Assembly: GCF_001029445.1 (NCBI RefSeq)
Contig: NZ_LDOT01000014.1
Span: 1 to 64,000, forward strand
Length of the DNA stretch: 64,000 bases
Direction of reading: 5' to 3'
Origin: Photobacterium aquae
GTDB taxonomy: Bacteria > Pseudomonadota > Gammaproteobacteria > Enterobacterales > Vibrionaceae
Position numbers and translations under genes: made by a program. The notes under the pieces were generated by a model. It did no database searches, was not told the DNA's origin, and saw nothing but the letters and a program-made list of their open reading frames with translations. Shown piece by piece: positions 55,211 to 64,000 of this stretch (positions within the stretch are counted from its first letter, which is position 1; each line of letters begins with the position of its first letter).

Positions 55211-56866
55211 TTACACAAAGTATTCTGACAAGTGATTAATCCTGAACAGGCTCTTGTCCATGTCGAGCTTAAGCTCATTGACCGTATCATTTGCCAATGA
55301 CAAGCTATGCTCAATCGCACTTGGAATGCTCTCATCAACAAAGGTATGCGGCAACGCTCCATGAAAACTGCTACGAGATATTTTAATATTGTGTTCGGCA
55401 TCAACGATTTTGTCAGATGCCAATTCAGCACGAGACGCCCAGATTTGCTGCTGAGCCGGACTAATCCCCTTATCACCAGCGATCCCGACCAGTACGGCCC
55501 GATTAGCTATATCTTTAATAACAAGACGTAACTTGGCATCAACTTCAAACTGCAATCGGCATAAATGGGTATTTTTGTTGACGAAACCATAGATATCACA
55601 TTGGCCCGTTTTGATTTTCTTCTCGAATTCGTCACCATCTACATACACCCAGCGACTATCGCCTTTCTCCTGTTCTGATACTGATGGATTCTGCTGAAGC
55701 ATAACCAACTTGATCATTCGAGGATTATGATTAACGTTGTAACGTCGAGCCCCGCTGAAATCATACTTGTACCATTCTTTGCGCATCATGCTTTCACGGC
55801 TGAATGTTACGCACAAATTATTGGCAATATCGTCATTCAACTCATCAAGAATGGTCTGGGCTTCAGTAGCGCAATGTTGGGACTGCTCTTGGTTGAACGC
55901 TTTTTGCAGGGCAAACTCATTGATGATTTCACGGATAACATGCCGAGATTCAGGGCTATGCCACATACAATCTTGCAGCAACATCAAATCCAGCGGATTA
56001 ATTTCATCTCGCCCATTGTAGAATGCGCTTGCCTTGAGCAAACGTACTGACTTTTTCCAACGGCGATCCGAGATATACAATTCACTCTCATGCGCGTCTT
56101 GAGACTCCACCTCTCCGGAGCGAGTCTCTATCATTTGCTTGAGCGTATAGATTTTTTCAAAGATCTCTTCCGACAATTTGACATCGTCGATGTGTTGCTG
56201 CCAGTTGTTGTATTCTTCATCGGTAATGGCAAGGCCCGGTTCCAGCTCTTGGATCGTCGGCCCTTCCCCCATCAGCATAGACTTGAAGTTTTGCTTTTCC
56301 TGAATACGGTTAACGAATACTCGAACTAGCATCCGGTCATAGAGGGCCTCTAGACCGCTATCTTCTTCAGGCAATTCATTCGATGCAGTAATTAACAACC
56401 GCATAGGTACAGGCAACACATCCTGACCATTTTTGAAGGTGCGCTCATTCACTACAGTAAGCAGCGTGTTGAGGATCGCCGGCCCCGCTTTCCAAATCTC
56501 GTCGAGGAAAACCACCTGCGCCGTTGGCAGATAACCGTCAACTAAACGAACATACTTACCATTGTCTTTCAATTCTTGAATAGAAAGTGGGCCGAACACC
56601 TCTTCCGGTGTTGAAAAGCGAGTCATCAAGTAATCGAAAAAACGGCTATTATCGAACGCTTGGATCAAGCGCTTCGCAATCAAACTTTTTGCGATGCCGG
56701 GCGGACCAAGCAGGAACACACTTTCACCTGCCAATGCGGCTAGCAAGCATAATTTGATCGTTTCTTCGCGCTCATAAACGCCGTTCGAAAGCGCTTTGAT
56801 CAGTTTCTGGATCCGTTCAGAAACCAGTGCTTTATTAGGTTGTGCGCTTCTTGCCATTGTCAGCAT
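55211..56866 (-). CDS. ravA: RavA, MoxR-family AAA+ ATPase
   Basis: The 551-residue protein has Walker A GPPGIAKS (54-61), Walker B VFLDEIWKAG, sensor region LLITASNELPEEDSGLEALYDRMLVRVFV and the RavA family SDRRWKKSVRLLKASAFYNGRDEI. The C-terminal half matches the LARA-containing region of RavA less strongly. ATG 56866 follows GAGG at good spacing. First gene of ravA-viaA. An inverted repeat lies 80 bases upstream. Confidence 0.96.
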   Translation of the reverse strand: MLTMARSAQPNKALVSERIQKLIKALSNGVYEREETIKLCLLAALAGESVFLLGPPGIAKSLIAKRLIQAFDNSRFFDYLMTRFSTPEEVFGPLSIQELKDNGKYVRLVDGYLPTAQVVFLDEIWKAGPAILNTLLTVVNERTFKNGQDVLPVPMRLLITASNELPEEDSGLEALYDRMLVRVFVNRIQEKQNFKSMLMGEGPTIQELEPGLAITDEEYNNWQQHIDDVKLSEEIFEKIYTLKQMIETRSGEVESQDAHESELYISDRRWKKSVRLLKASAFYNGRDEINPLDLMLLQDCMWHSPESRHVIREIINEFALQKAFNQEQSQHCATEAQTILDELNDDIANNLCVTFSRESMMRKEWYKYDFSGARRYNVNHNPRMIKLVMLQQNPSVSEQEKGDSRWVYVDGDEFEKKIKTGQCDIYGFVNKNTHLCRLQFEVDAKLRLVIKDIANRAVLVGIAGDKGISPAQQQIWASRAELASDKIVDAEHNIKISRSSFHGALPHTFVDESIPSAIEHSLSLANDTVNELKLDMDKSLFRINHLSEYFV

Positions 56867-57388
56867 AATCCGACCTCTTCAATTGCCATATCCCTGTGCC
56901 AAAGCACTTAATTCAGGATAGACACAAACTATAACGTGTTACAACGATGTTACCTGAAATAATTTGTAACATCTCTTATATATCAAAGAGAACTCGCAGG
57001 CTCTAGATAGAAATCTATGATTCCAATAATGACCTCATCACACATAACCTTTTGTATCAGAAATACTTGTCCTCTATAATCTTGGCTTTATGGATACTTT
57101 TGCTAAATCATGATGTTTAGTGCATGTTTTTACTACCTTGCACTGAGTAAAAGAGCGCTTTAATTTGAACTTTAATGAAACTAGGTCCACTACTAACAAA
57201 CCTCGCACAGCCAACAAAAGTAATACGTCACTATTCAATTATGAGTCAATAAAACCACATTCACCCACCCTGTTACCTATAAAGAAATGACCGAAATTAG
57301 ACTTCACCTTCTCGTTTTGTAAACACCTTGTATACCTTCACCTCTTTTTGTCATTATGACATACACCTTATAAGCATTAGATGTTGCT
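56867..57388 (+). other. 522-base intergenic region between ravA and the diguanylate cyclase gene
   Basis: It holds the divergent promoters and the repeats near 56936-56973. The rest is AT-rich with no gene, RNA or strong hairpin that I can support; short open frames on the minus strand at its right end look like chance. Confidence 0.5.
56946..56973 (-). promoter_or_regulatory. inverted repeat upstream of ravA, possible operator
   Basis: GATGTTAC and its complement GTAACATC are separated by 12 bases, and a third related GTGTTAC is at 56936-56942. Three copies of one half site 70-110 bases before the ravA start suggest a regulator binding region. Confidence 0.45.
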
Positions 57389-58255
57389 ATGAACTCACTG
57401 TCACAGCTTCCAACCCGACTGACGATCATCGTTTGTATCGGCATTTTGTTATCAGCCCTTGTCCCATCAAATGGCCAGCTTGATATTATTGTTTCACTCC
57501 TTACTCTCGTTTTAATTGTGATGCTTCTACGGGAAGATTTCGGGCAAGAGATGCGCAGCTGGATGATGCTGGCTTTAGGCACTTATGCTATTGGGGTGTT
57601 GGCTGATATTATTGACGAGATACCAGAGCTCAATAACCACTGGCTTGTCGATTCTACCGATGACATTTTTATGCACATCGGTGTGTTTTTGATTTGCTTC
57701 TGCTTTATTAAGCTGATCCACCAGCGGCGAGATCTCATCGGTAAATTACACAGTCAAATTACTCTCGCCAGAAAGCTAGAAAGTAAACTGAGCCGACAAG
57801 CCTATGAAGATCACCTCACAGGCCTATTTAATCGACGCGCTTTGTTTCGTCAATTTGACAAAATGGCCATCAACCAACAACGCGGGATATTGGCATATAT
57901 CGATATCGATAACTTTAAGCATGTTAACGATTATTTTGGCCACAGAAACGGCGACGAAATTCTCTGTGAAATCGCCAAACTTCTTCTGCACACAGCCCCC
58001 ACGGGCAGTAAGATCTACCGGATAGGCGGTGATGAGTTTGTCGTTCTGCTGCCAAGCGAAGATCCACACCCGTGTCAGATATGGATTAACCAGTTATATG
58101 AGATTTCAGACCCACTGCGTACAGAATACCGAATTGATTTGAGCGTCGGCCTCTCACCGTATTACCCGGGTAATCTCAGCGACCCCGATGCGATTTTAGC
58201 CAAAGCTGACCGAGCGATGTATCAAGAAAAGCTAAATAAACAACTGACCCCATAA
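57389..58255 (+). CDS. membrane-bound GGDEF diguanylate cyclase
   Basis: The 288-residue protein has about four N-terminal helices (to residue 115), a short coiled linker and a complete GGDEF domain: DHLTGLFNRRALFRQF, AYIDIDNFKHVNDYFGHRNGDEIL, the active-site RIGGDEFVVLLP and ADRAMYQEK. It should make cyclic di-GMP from two GTP. The usual inhibitory RxxD five residues before GGDEF is absent (TGSK there), so product inhibition at that site is unlikely. It could feed PelD, encoded 12 kb away, among other receptors. Confidence 0.93.
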   Translation: MNSLSQLPTRLTIIVCIGILLSALVPSNGQLDIIVSLLTLVLIVMLLREDFGQEMRSWMMLALGTYAIGVLADIIDEIPELNNHWLVDSTDDIFMHIGVFLICFCFIKLIHQRRDLIGKLHSQITLARKLESKLSRQAYEDHLTGLFNRRALFRQFDKMAINQQRGILAYIDIDNFKHVNDYFGHRNGDEILCEIAKLLLHTAPTGSKIYRIGGDEFVVLLPSEDPHPCQIWINQLYEISDPLRTEYRIDLSVGLSPYYPGNLSDPDAILAKADRAMYQEKLNKQLTP

Positions 58256-58267
58256 TAGCCAATATAC

Positions 58268-58314
58268 CCAGCGCACTCACCGCAATGATAACGAACATGA
58301 CTAGAGTGCGCTGG
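58268..58314 (+). terminator. long hairpin between convergent genes
   Basis: CCAGCGCACTC and its exact complement GAGTGCGCTGG, with a 25-base spacer, lie between the cyclase stop at 58255 and the sulfurtransferase stop at 58325. There is no T-run, so the terminator role is uncertain. Confidence 0.5.
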
Positions 58315-58324
58315 TAGACACAAA

Positions 58325-59173
58325 CTAGCTAACAACCGGGTAACGATAAGTACTTCCCCATTCCGTCCATGAACCATCATAAACGGTAAGATTATCGCGA
58401 CCGGACAACTCTGCAGCCAACGCCAAAATGCAAGCTGTTACACCTGAGCCACAACTAAAAATCAACTGTTGCTGTGGATCACTCAACGCATCAAATCGCT
58501 GTTTGATCTGTACTACCGGTAAGAAATAGCCATCTTTGAGTAACTGGCTGGATGGCAAACTTTTTGCCTGTGGCATATGACCACTTCGAACACCGGCTCG
58601 CGGTTCTGGTTGCAAACCATAAAAGCGAGCTGCCGGGCGAGCGTCAAATATCTGCGTATGATGATCAGCCAACCGTAACTGTAGCTCATCGCCCCCAATC
58701 ACCCACTTGGCTTGCAAGGCCGCGGTAAATAATCCTGGCGATGGCAATGTAGACTCACCTGTTTCAATTGCCTCCCCTGCGGCTTCCCATGCCGGTAACC
58801 CACCGTCAAGTACCGCCACAGCTGAATGTCCCATAGCCCGAAACATCCACCACACTCGAGGAGCGGAAAAGACCCCTTGGCTATCATAAACAATAATCGT
58901 ACTGCTGTTGCTAATACCTAATTTGGCAACTTCCGTGGCAAACAATATTTCAGAAGGCAGCATATGGGGCCAAGGCGAATCAGGCTGGGCAATCTTCTTA
59001 TCAAAATCAAAATACCGAGCGCCGGGTATTCGTTTTATTTTCCATTCTTGTTCCCCGTCGCGTTCAGCCCCTGGCATAAACCAGCTAGCATCCAACACCA
59101 CAAGATCGGGCTCGGCGAGATGTTCGCTTAACCATGAAACTGATACCAATGGTGAGTTTAATACAAGTGACAT
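58325..59173 (-). CDS. sseA: 3-mercaptopyruvate sulfurtransferase
   Basis: A 282-residue two-domain rhodanese. The N-terminal domain (VSVSWLSEHLAEPDLVVLDASWFMPG to GLPAWEAAG) is structural; the C-terminal one carries active-site Cys241 in CGSGVTA, the loop form typical of mercaptopyruvate enzymes rather than thiosulfate ones (CRxGxT). It moves sulfur from 3-mercaptopyruvate to thiol or cyanide acceptors in the cytoplasm. A single gene, divergent from the lpxR-type gene. Confidence 0.94.
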   Translation of the reverse strand: MSLVLNSPLVSVSWLSEHLAEPDLVVLDASWFMPGAERDGEQEWKIKRIPGARYFDFDKKIAQPDSPWPHMLPSEILFATEVAKLGISNSSTIIVYDSQGVFSAPRVWWMFRAMGHSAVAVLDGGLPAWEAAGEAIETGESTLPSPGLFTAALQAKWVIGGDELQLRLADHHTQIFDARPAARFYGLQPEPRAGVRSGHMPQAKSLPSSQLLKDGYFLPVVQIKQRFDALSDPQQQLIFSCGSGVTACILALAAELSGRDNLTVYDGSWTEWGSTYRYPVVS

Positions 59174-59298
59174 TTCGACATCCTTACTTACAGTAAAAAT
59201 TTATATTTTGCCTTTGCTTCACATTTCCCTCTTAACAACCCTCTAGAAAATACTGATTCAGTTATCATTGCGATAATAGTTACATCAAAGGATTGTTC

Positions 59299-60291
59299 AT
59301 GAACCCACTTACATTAGCATTGGCCGCGGGCTCTGTGCTTTTCGTACCCTGCGTTTCTGCATTTAATGCAGGTAGCTTCGCATTTTCCATCGACAACGAC
59401 GGTATCGTAGGTACTGACCAGAATTATACCAATGGTGTATTTTTCGAATACAACTCTGCATCAACATTATCACTAGAAAATGATGCACCAATCCCCTTTG
59501 CTTACATAGCAAACTGGCTTCCACTGGATGAAAACAGGTCTAAAAACTGGAACCTACGACTTGGTCAGCAAATGTGGACCCCTGAGGATATCGAGGCCAA
59601 TAGCCCCCCTGACGGTGAGCGTCCCTATGCCGGCCTCCTTTTCCTCGAAGGCGGTATCCGACAATTCTCACCACTCTCTGTCGATAAATATAACCTTATG
59701 ATTGGCACTGTCGGTCCCAATGCCTTTGCCGAAGATACCCAAAAATTCATCCACAGTATTATCGGCTCCGACGATCCGATGGGCTGGGACACCCAAATCG
59801 ACAATCAACTCGTCTTCAACCTTGGCTACGAAGGGCACCGTCTATTAACTCGAGACAAAGCCTGGGCAATGGACGAGTATGATCTCAGCGGAATAGCCCG
59901 AATCAATGCGGGTAATTACCAAAGTGAGTTAGCTGTCGGCGGGGTAATACGCTGGGGGACACAACTCGCCAATAATTTCGGTACAACTGGCTTTACGCCG
60001 GGAAAATACGTCGACAGTAGCGTGCTAGCCAACAGTCCAAGCGGCTATTTTGTGTTTACAGGGATAGAAGGACGCTACCGCTTCAACGATATCACTATTG
60101 ATGGCGACAGGCCGACAACAGCACCAGAAACACATGTCGAAAATTGGCAGGCAACAGCCATTATTGGGGCCGTTTACTATCAACCCTCATGGGGGGTAAG
60201 TCTTAGCCTTGCTTCTAGCACGCCTGAATTCGAAGAAGACAAGCACAGTATAAGTACAACAGGCTCTCTCGAACTATTCTGGCGATTCTAA
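59299..60291 (+). CDS. outer-membrane lipid A deacylase, LpxR/DUF2219 family
   Basis: ATG 59299 follows AAAGGA; 330 residues. A signal peptide ends at VSA-F. Family motifs are SFAFSIDNDGIVGTDQNYTNGVFFEY (the N-D-x8-D-x-x-Y-T-N-G block with catalytic and calcium-binding residues), GERPYAGLLFLEGG and GPNAFAEDTQKFIHSIIG, and the chain ends in the aromatic FWRF of an outer-membrane beta-barrel. LpxR removes the 3'-acyloxyacyl chain of lipid A and lowers host TLR4 signalling in Salmonella. A single gene. Confidence 0.9.
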   Translation: MNPLTLALAAGSVLFVPCVSAFNAGSFAFSIDNDGIVGTDQNYTNGVFFEYNSASTLSLENDAPIPFAYIANWLPLDENRSKNWNLRLGQQMWTPEDIEANSPPDGERPYAGLLFLEGGIRQFSPLSVDKYNLMIGTVGPNAFAEDTQKFIHSIIGSDDPMGWDTQIDNQLVFNLGYEGHRLLTRDKAWAMDEYDLSGIARINAGNYQSELAVGGVIRWGTQLANNFGTTGFTPGKYVDSSVLANSPSGYFVFTGIEGRYRFNDITIDGDRPTTAPETHVENWQATAIIGAVYYQPSWGVSLSLASSTPEFEEDKHSISTTGSLELFWRF

Positions 60292-60299
60292 CTAGAAAA

Positions 60300-60327
60300 A
60301 TCCCCAAGTTTGATCAAACTTGGGGAT
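60300..60327 (-). terminator. terminator between convergent genes
   Basis: A perfect 28-base palindrome (arms ATCCCCAAGTTTGA) has outer A/T runs and can end both the LpxR-type gene and, with its minus-strand T-run, the DUF5718 gene. Confidence 0.88.
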
Positions 60328-60333
60328 AGATAA

Positions 60334-61158
60334 TTAAGCGACAACCTGTACCAGAGCAGAGATGCCCATTTGCTCAAATTGCTCTGACTGGGCCATCAGT
60401 GCGATTTGATCGGGGCTATAACGCTCACCATCATAAACCACCACAATACTTGTATCACCTGGTTTCAAGAACGTTGTTTCACCGTATTCGGTATAGCGAG
60501 TCGCTCCAATACTAATAACCGCTTGCTGCGGATAGCCAGCATTCTCAAGGTGCATTGCAATATGTTCTGTTGGACCAACATCCTGTTGGTTATTCATTCG
60601 GTCGACAATCCAATCCAAGAGTTTTTGATGGAAATAGCTATAACCAACAACTGGGCTATCCTCACCGTATTTAGCCATCACCCCATCACGCTTATGGAAG
60701 CTGGCAATACGGTAGCTATCCAATGTTCCGCCGGGTTGCAAGTGGTCAAGTGGCAACACCTGAGCCGAGATCCCCTTTGTCGAGGCACCCCAGTTTTTCT
60801 TTTCGCTAATCTTCTTTGCGCCCGGTTTACGAATTGAGCAATCGTTATAAGCGGCAAATTGTTTTGGATACAAAGCGACCACTTCACTGCCCGCATACTC
60901 TATATCACAGATCAGAGCAACTTCAGGCTCAATCTGCAAGTTATCGGCATCATTTGGCGTCACGATAGTATCTGATGACAGTGGGTAAGCGGCCAAAAAT
61001 CCCGCTTGCTCAGCCGGAACATAAAACGGAAAAATAGCTTTTGGCTGAACAGCCTCATTAACTTCTACTGCAACAAAATCTTTGTCTTCTCCGGCTTGTT
61101 CAAGATGGCCGGCAAAATTTCCCGCAACCCCAAAGCCGATAACGTGCTTATACGCCAT
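60334..61158 (-). CDS. DUF5718-family protein
   Basis: ATG 61158 is preferred to TTG 61167; 274 residues. The opening HVIGFGVAGNFAGHLEQAGEDKDFVAVEV, the centre IEPEVALICDIEYAGSEVVALYPKQFAAYNDCSIRKPGAKKISEKKNWGASTKGIS and the later SYRIASFHKRDGV match what I recall of DUF5718. It resembles the fumarylacetoacetate-hydrolase-like fold in its 'PEVAL' and 'NDCSIR' pattern, but that is only suggestive. No signal peptide; function unknown; single gene with its own terminator. Confidence 0.75.
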   Translation of the reverse strand: MAYKHVIGFGVAGNFAGHLEQAGEDKDFVAVEVNEAVQPKAIFPFYVPAEQAGFLAAYPLSSDTIVTPNDADNLQIEPEVALICDIEYAGSEVVALYPKQFAAYNDCSIRKPGAKKISEKKNWGASTKGISAQVLPLDHLQPGGTLDSYRIASFHKRDGVMAKYGEDSPVVGYSYFHQKLLDWIVDRMNNQQDVGPTEHIAMHLENAGYPQQAVISIGATRYTEYGETTFLKPGDTSIVVVYDGERYSPDQIALMAQSEQFEQMGISALVQVVA

Positions 61159-61483
61159 ATAATGCAACTCTTTGTAATGTAAACAGATGACTTAAATAAA
61201 CCGCCAGTATAACGTGCTACTTATCGAAATTCGAACTGCAACAACTCACTCTTTGCAGCAGATCACTTTTGGTTCTCACTTATACGCAATAACAAGGCCG
61301 TACCCCATCGCTGATGAAAAAATAACCTTTACCACGGTATTTTGCTCAATAAAGCAATTTTTTGATTGGAACGATATAAGAAATTTATTAAGATCCAAAT
61401 GGAAATAAAACAACGTTCAGTAATTTCAACAGCACCAAGACTAAAAAATATAACCACCAATAAATAGCGAAAAGATATTCAGG
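61159..61483 (+). other. 325-base divergent promoter region
   Basis: The stretch between the DUF5718 start and the protease start is AT-rich toward its right end. I see no gene, hairpin or clear operator. Confidence 0.5.
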
Positions 61484-62560
61484 ATGAAAAAACTCATACT
61501 TAGCCCAATCGTGCTTGCCTTAGCATGCACTAGCCTTAACGTCACAGCCTCTACCGAGATTCAGCCTCGCGTATTAAACGGTTCAGAAATTAGTAAAATT
61601 AATAACAATCTACTTCCGTGGCAGGCTGCGATGGTCATGCAGTCAGAATTTGACTTTTCTACTCGTTCAGGATGCGGAGCTGTTGTCATCAGCGATACTT
61701 GGGCCGTCACGGCTGCCCACTGTATCATTCCTGCTATGACCGACATCCTGATTGCCGGAACCCACCACATTCCTAATGCCAATGGCGATGCCGCCAACAT
61801 TGACGGCAAATATAAGTTCAACATTATCCGGAAAATCGTCCATCCTAATTTTGATTTGAGCATCAGCGCCAATGACGATATTGCGTTGCTTCAGGTTGAC
61901 CGGTCAATGATGGAGGTTGCCAAACCAATCAAAGTAGCGACGGCTGACGAGCAGCACCTCGCCAATCAGGCTTTTGACAATACCTGGACACCTTCTGCCT
62001 TTTCCAAAGCGAATCTCATTGCATCCGGCTGGGGGGCCTCACAACCATATTTCACTCAACCGGACGAACTCATGGTGGTTAAGCTGGCGGGGATCCCCAT
62101 CAATAGCTGCAAGCCAACCTACTCTCTTGATGCAAATTCACATTTTGTCTGTGCGGACAGCAACAATCCTGACATCAAAAAAGATGTCTGCCGCGGTGAC
62201 TCAGGCGGCCCACTGGTATGGCAAAATCCAAACCATGCCAGCGACAGCGATTTCGGTCTGCGGGTAATTGGCGTAACCAGTAATGGCCCTTACTGTGAGC
62301 CGAAGAATGCCGGTATGCCACAGGCCCAATACAATGGCCTATATACCGAACTGGCAAGCTATTACCCATGGATTGAGCTAAAAACAGGGTTAGATCTTGC
62401 TGCAGTTCCAGCCTCCTCGTTCGATGCTGACCCATTCATCGCCATACCCGACACCAAGCCAGCGGCCAAAAAGAACACCGGCTCATCCGGCGGCGGTAGC
62501 ATTCCTCTAACGGCTCTGGCTGCGCTCGCTGGCTTGGCTATTTTGCGCCGCAAAAAATAA
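61484..62560 (+). CDS. secreted trypsin-like serine protease with GlyGly-CTERM anchor
   Basis: The 358-residue protein has a signal peptide (1-22), then RVLNGSEI as a likely activation site, and the S1 triad: His79 (TAAHC), Asp132 (NDDIALL) and Ser240 (CRGDSGGPL). The C-terminus is the sorting signal GSSGGGSIPLTALAALAGLAILRRKK: Gly/Ser motif, one membrane helix, basic end. Such tails are cut by rhombosortase and the protein leaves by type II secretion, as with VesB of Vibrio cholerae. A single gene with a strong terminator. Confidence 0.93.
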   Translation: MKKLILSPIVLALACTSLNVTASTEIQPRVLNGSEISKINNNLLPWQAAMVMQSEFDFSTRSGCGAVVISDTWAVTAAHCIIPAMTDILIAGTHHIPNANGDAANIDGKYKFNIIRKIVHPNFDLSISANDDIALLQVDRSMMEVAKPIKVATADEQHLANQAFDNTWTPSAFSKANLIASGWGASQPYFTQPDELMVVKLAGIPINSCKPTYSLDANSHFVCADSNNPDIKKDVCRGDSGGPLVWQNPNHASDSDFGLRVIGVTSNGPYCEPKNAGMPQAQYNGLYTELASYYPWIELKTGLDLAAVPASSFDADPFIAIPDTKPAAKKNTGSSGGGSIPLTALAALAGLAILRRKK

Positions 62561-62597
62561 GCAACCTTATCAATCAGCATGGGATAACCCTGAAAAC

Positions 62598-62624
62598 AAA
62601 AAGCTCCCTTACGGGAGCTTTTTT
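62598..62624 (+). terminator. terminator between convergent genes
   Basis: Stem AAAAAGCTCCC with its exact complement, loop TTAC and outer T-run, between the protease stop and the RND gene stop at 62625; works for both directions. Confidence 0.9.
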
Positions 62625-64000
62625 CTATTTAGCGTTCAGTTCGCTGTCATCTTCATCATCGATTGGAATCAAGCGCGTTGATCCACCATGAAACTTCTCG
62701 CGCTTGCGCTGCACCAAAGCGAAGAAACCAGGGATAAGGAAAGTACCAGCCAACAGCACGCACAGTAGACCGCCAGTAAGTGATATCCCCAATGAGTTCT
62801 GGCTGATATGGCCTGCGCCCGAGGCGAAAATCAACGGCATAATACCGAGAATGAACGACCAAGATGTCATGTTCACCGCACGGAAACGCAATTTACCACC
62901 ACGCACCGCCGCTTTTTCGATATCCAACTCTTTCTCTTCACGCTCTAACTTGGCAAATTCCACAATCAATATGGCATTCTTCGCGGCAAGCGCGATCAAC
63001 AACACCAAGCCTATCTGGGCATAGAGATTGAGCGGCGTTCCAGTTATGGCCAAAGCAAGGAACGAACCCAACGTTGCCACAGGCACCACCAATATGATTG
63101 CCAGCGGTATACTCCAGCTCTCATACTGCGCAACCATGAACAGATAGATAAAGATCAATGCCAAGGCAAATGCGTAAATCGCCTGATTGCCCGCCTTCAC
63201 TTCCTGATAGGCCATACCAGTCCATTCAAACTGATAACCTTGCGGCAGCACTTCAGCGGCAACACGTTCCATCGCGGCAATAGCATCTCCGCTCGAGTAA
63301 CCCGGAGCCGGACTTCCCTGGATTACCGCAGAGCGATACATGTTATAACGCCATGCCACATCCGGTTCGAACACCTGCTCTACCGTCGTTAGGGTACTCA
63401 GTGGAATCATCTCTCCCGAGCTAGAACGTACGTGGAAGCGCTCCAAGGTATCAAGGCTATCCCGGTAATCGCTGTCTGCCTGTACCGTTACCCTGAAATT
63501 CTTGCCATATAGCGTGAAGTCATTCACGTACATAGAACCGAGGTTACCCTGTAGCGTCTGGAAAATCTCAGTGAGTGGGATCCCCAACTGCTTGGCTTTG
63601 ACACGGTCAACATCAATATAGAAATGCGGCACGTTGGCACGGAATGTACTGAAGGTAAACTGTATCTCCGGCTGCTGATTCGCCTTCTGGATCACCTCGC
63701 CCATCACGTTGGCCAAATCAGTCCGGCTGCGCCCTAGGGTATCTTCGAGCACAAACTCGAACCCCGATGCAGCCCCCATCCCCGGAACAGCTGGCGCCCC
63801 CATCGCAAAGACAATCGCCTCGGACAACTCCATCGCGGCGCGGCCGTTAATACGGTTGGCGATAGCAGCCGATGAATGATCGCCATCCATCGCGTTACGT
63901 ACATCCCACTCCTTGAGTTTGATAAACAATGAAGCACCGTTGGATGCTGCTGCACCGGTCAAGAACGCATAACCATTGGCGACTGTGATACCGTCAATTC
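62625..64000 (-). CDS. RND (AcrB/HAE1-like) efflux pump, C-terminal part, runs off the window
   Basis: The frame is open to the right edge, so only about the last 458 residues are seen. They hold the second pore-domain half ([55 protein letters not shown]), the docking part, and the last six helices ([60 protein letters not shown]). This is an AcrB-type tripartite pump subunit of the inner membrane that uses the proton gradient to export hydrophobic compounds. An adaptor gene is expected just beyond the window. Confidence 0.94.
   Translation of the reverse strand, partial: IDGITVANGYAFLTGAAASNGASLFIKLKEWDVRNAMDGDHSSAAIANRINGRAAMELSEAIVFAMGAPAVPGMGAASGFEFVLEDTLGRSRTDLANVMGEVIQKANQQPEIQFTFSTFRANVPHFYIDVDRVKAKQLGIPLTEIFQTLQGNLGSMYVNDFTLYGKNFRVTVQADSDYRDSLDTLERFHVRSSSGEMIPLSTLTTVEQVFEPDVAWRYNMYRSAVIQGSPAPGYSSGDAIAAMERVAAEVLPQGYQFEWTGMAYQEVKAGNQAIYAFALALIFIYLFMVAQYESWSIPLAIILVVPVATLGSFLALAITGTPLNLYAQIGLVLLIALAAKNAILIVEFAKLEREEKELDIEKAAVRGGKLRFRAVNMTSWSFILGIMPLIFASGAGHISQNSLGISLTGGLLCVLLAGTFLIPGFFALVQRKREKFHGGSTRLIPIDDEDDSELNAK

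Noticed and set aside
57304..57582. A 92-codon minus-strand frame over the start of the GGDEF gene
   Set aside because: It overlaps the start of a clear diguanylate cyclase and has no family features.
1..64000. Search by eye for tRNA, rRNA, CRISPR arrays and insertion sequences
   Set aside because: No transposase frame, no array of spaced repeats and no recognisable RNA gene was seen; a computed search would be needed to be fully sure about small RNAs.

Overview
The window looks like part of the large chromosome of a marine member of the Vibrionaceae, near Photobacterium, Grimontia or Enterovibrio. This rests on many familiar gammaproteobacterial genes (ddl, umuDC, ydbH-ynbE-ydbL, ravA-viaA, rlmF, patZ, a yhaJ-like regulator), a GlyGly-CTERM trypsin-like protease of the Vibrio/Shewanella type, and a chromosome dimer resolution (dif) site whose two Xer arms match, from memory, the chromosome I dif of Vibrio. 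The dif site places the left end of the window at the replication terminus. No rRNA, tRNA or CRISPR array was recognised.

Bases 1 to about 3250 are the right end of an integrated phage-like element. It holds a partial peptidoglycan-hydrolase-like protein, three tiny overlapping membrane-protein genes, an AT-rich cargo gene of unknown function, a DUF3653 phage regulator on the other strand, and then the dif site as the boundary with the chromosome. Bases 3500 to 10800 are ordinary chromosome: yciH, a HAD phosphatase, a retropepsin-like protein, an orphan tyrosine recombinase with an altered catalytic motif, a yhfG-fic pair, ddl, an arsR-acr3 arsenite operon with a visible operator, and a SPOR lipoprotein.

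Bases 11000 to 30100 hold a DUF2301 membrane protein, the patZ-type acetyltransferase, a small accessory patch (possible toxin tail remnant, Imm11-like immunity gene, small membrane protein), a yhaJ-like regulator next to a DUF4344 metallopeptidase, an NRAMP transporter broken by one frameshift, the ydbH-ynbE-ydbL envelope operon, a YeiH-type transporter, a GNAT acetyltransferase, a degenerate hydrolase-like lipoprotein, umuDC behind a perfect LexA box, and a second SPOR lipoprotein.

Bases 30200 to 37400 hold a MATE efflux pump with a divergent GcvA-like regulator, the three genes of the electron-transfer-flavoprotein system (etfBA divergent from ETF-ubiquinone oxidoreductase), and rlmF. Bases 37779 to 49842 are a complete pelABCDEFG operon for the cationic Pel exopolysaccharide: PelD senses cyclic di-GMP, PelF polymerises, PelG and PelE sit with PelD in the inner membrane, PelA trims and deacetylates in the periplasm, and PelB with PelC export. 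Bases 49948 to 64000 hold an nfeD-stomatin pair, a glutamate-receptor-like channel with a non-standard pore sequence, ravA-viaA, a diguanylate cyclase, a mercaptopyruvate sulfurtransferase, an LpxR-type lipid A deacylase, a DUF5718 protein, the GlyGly-CTERM protease and the C-terminal part of an RND efflux pump that runs off the window.
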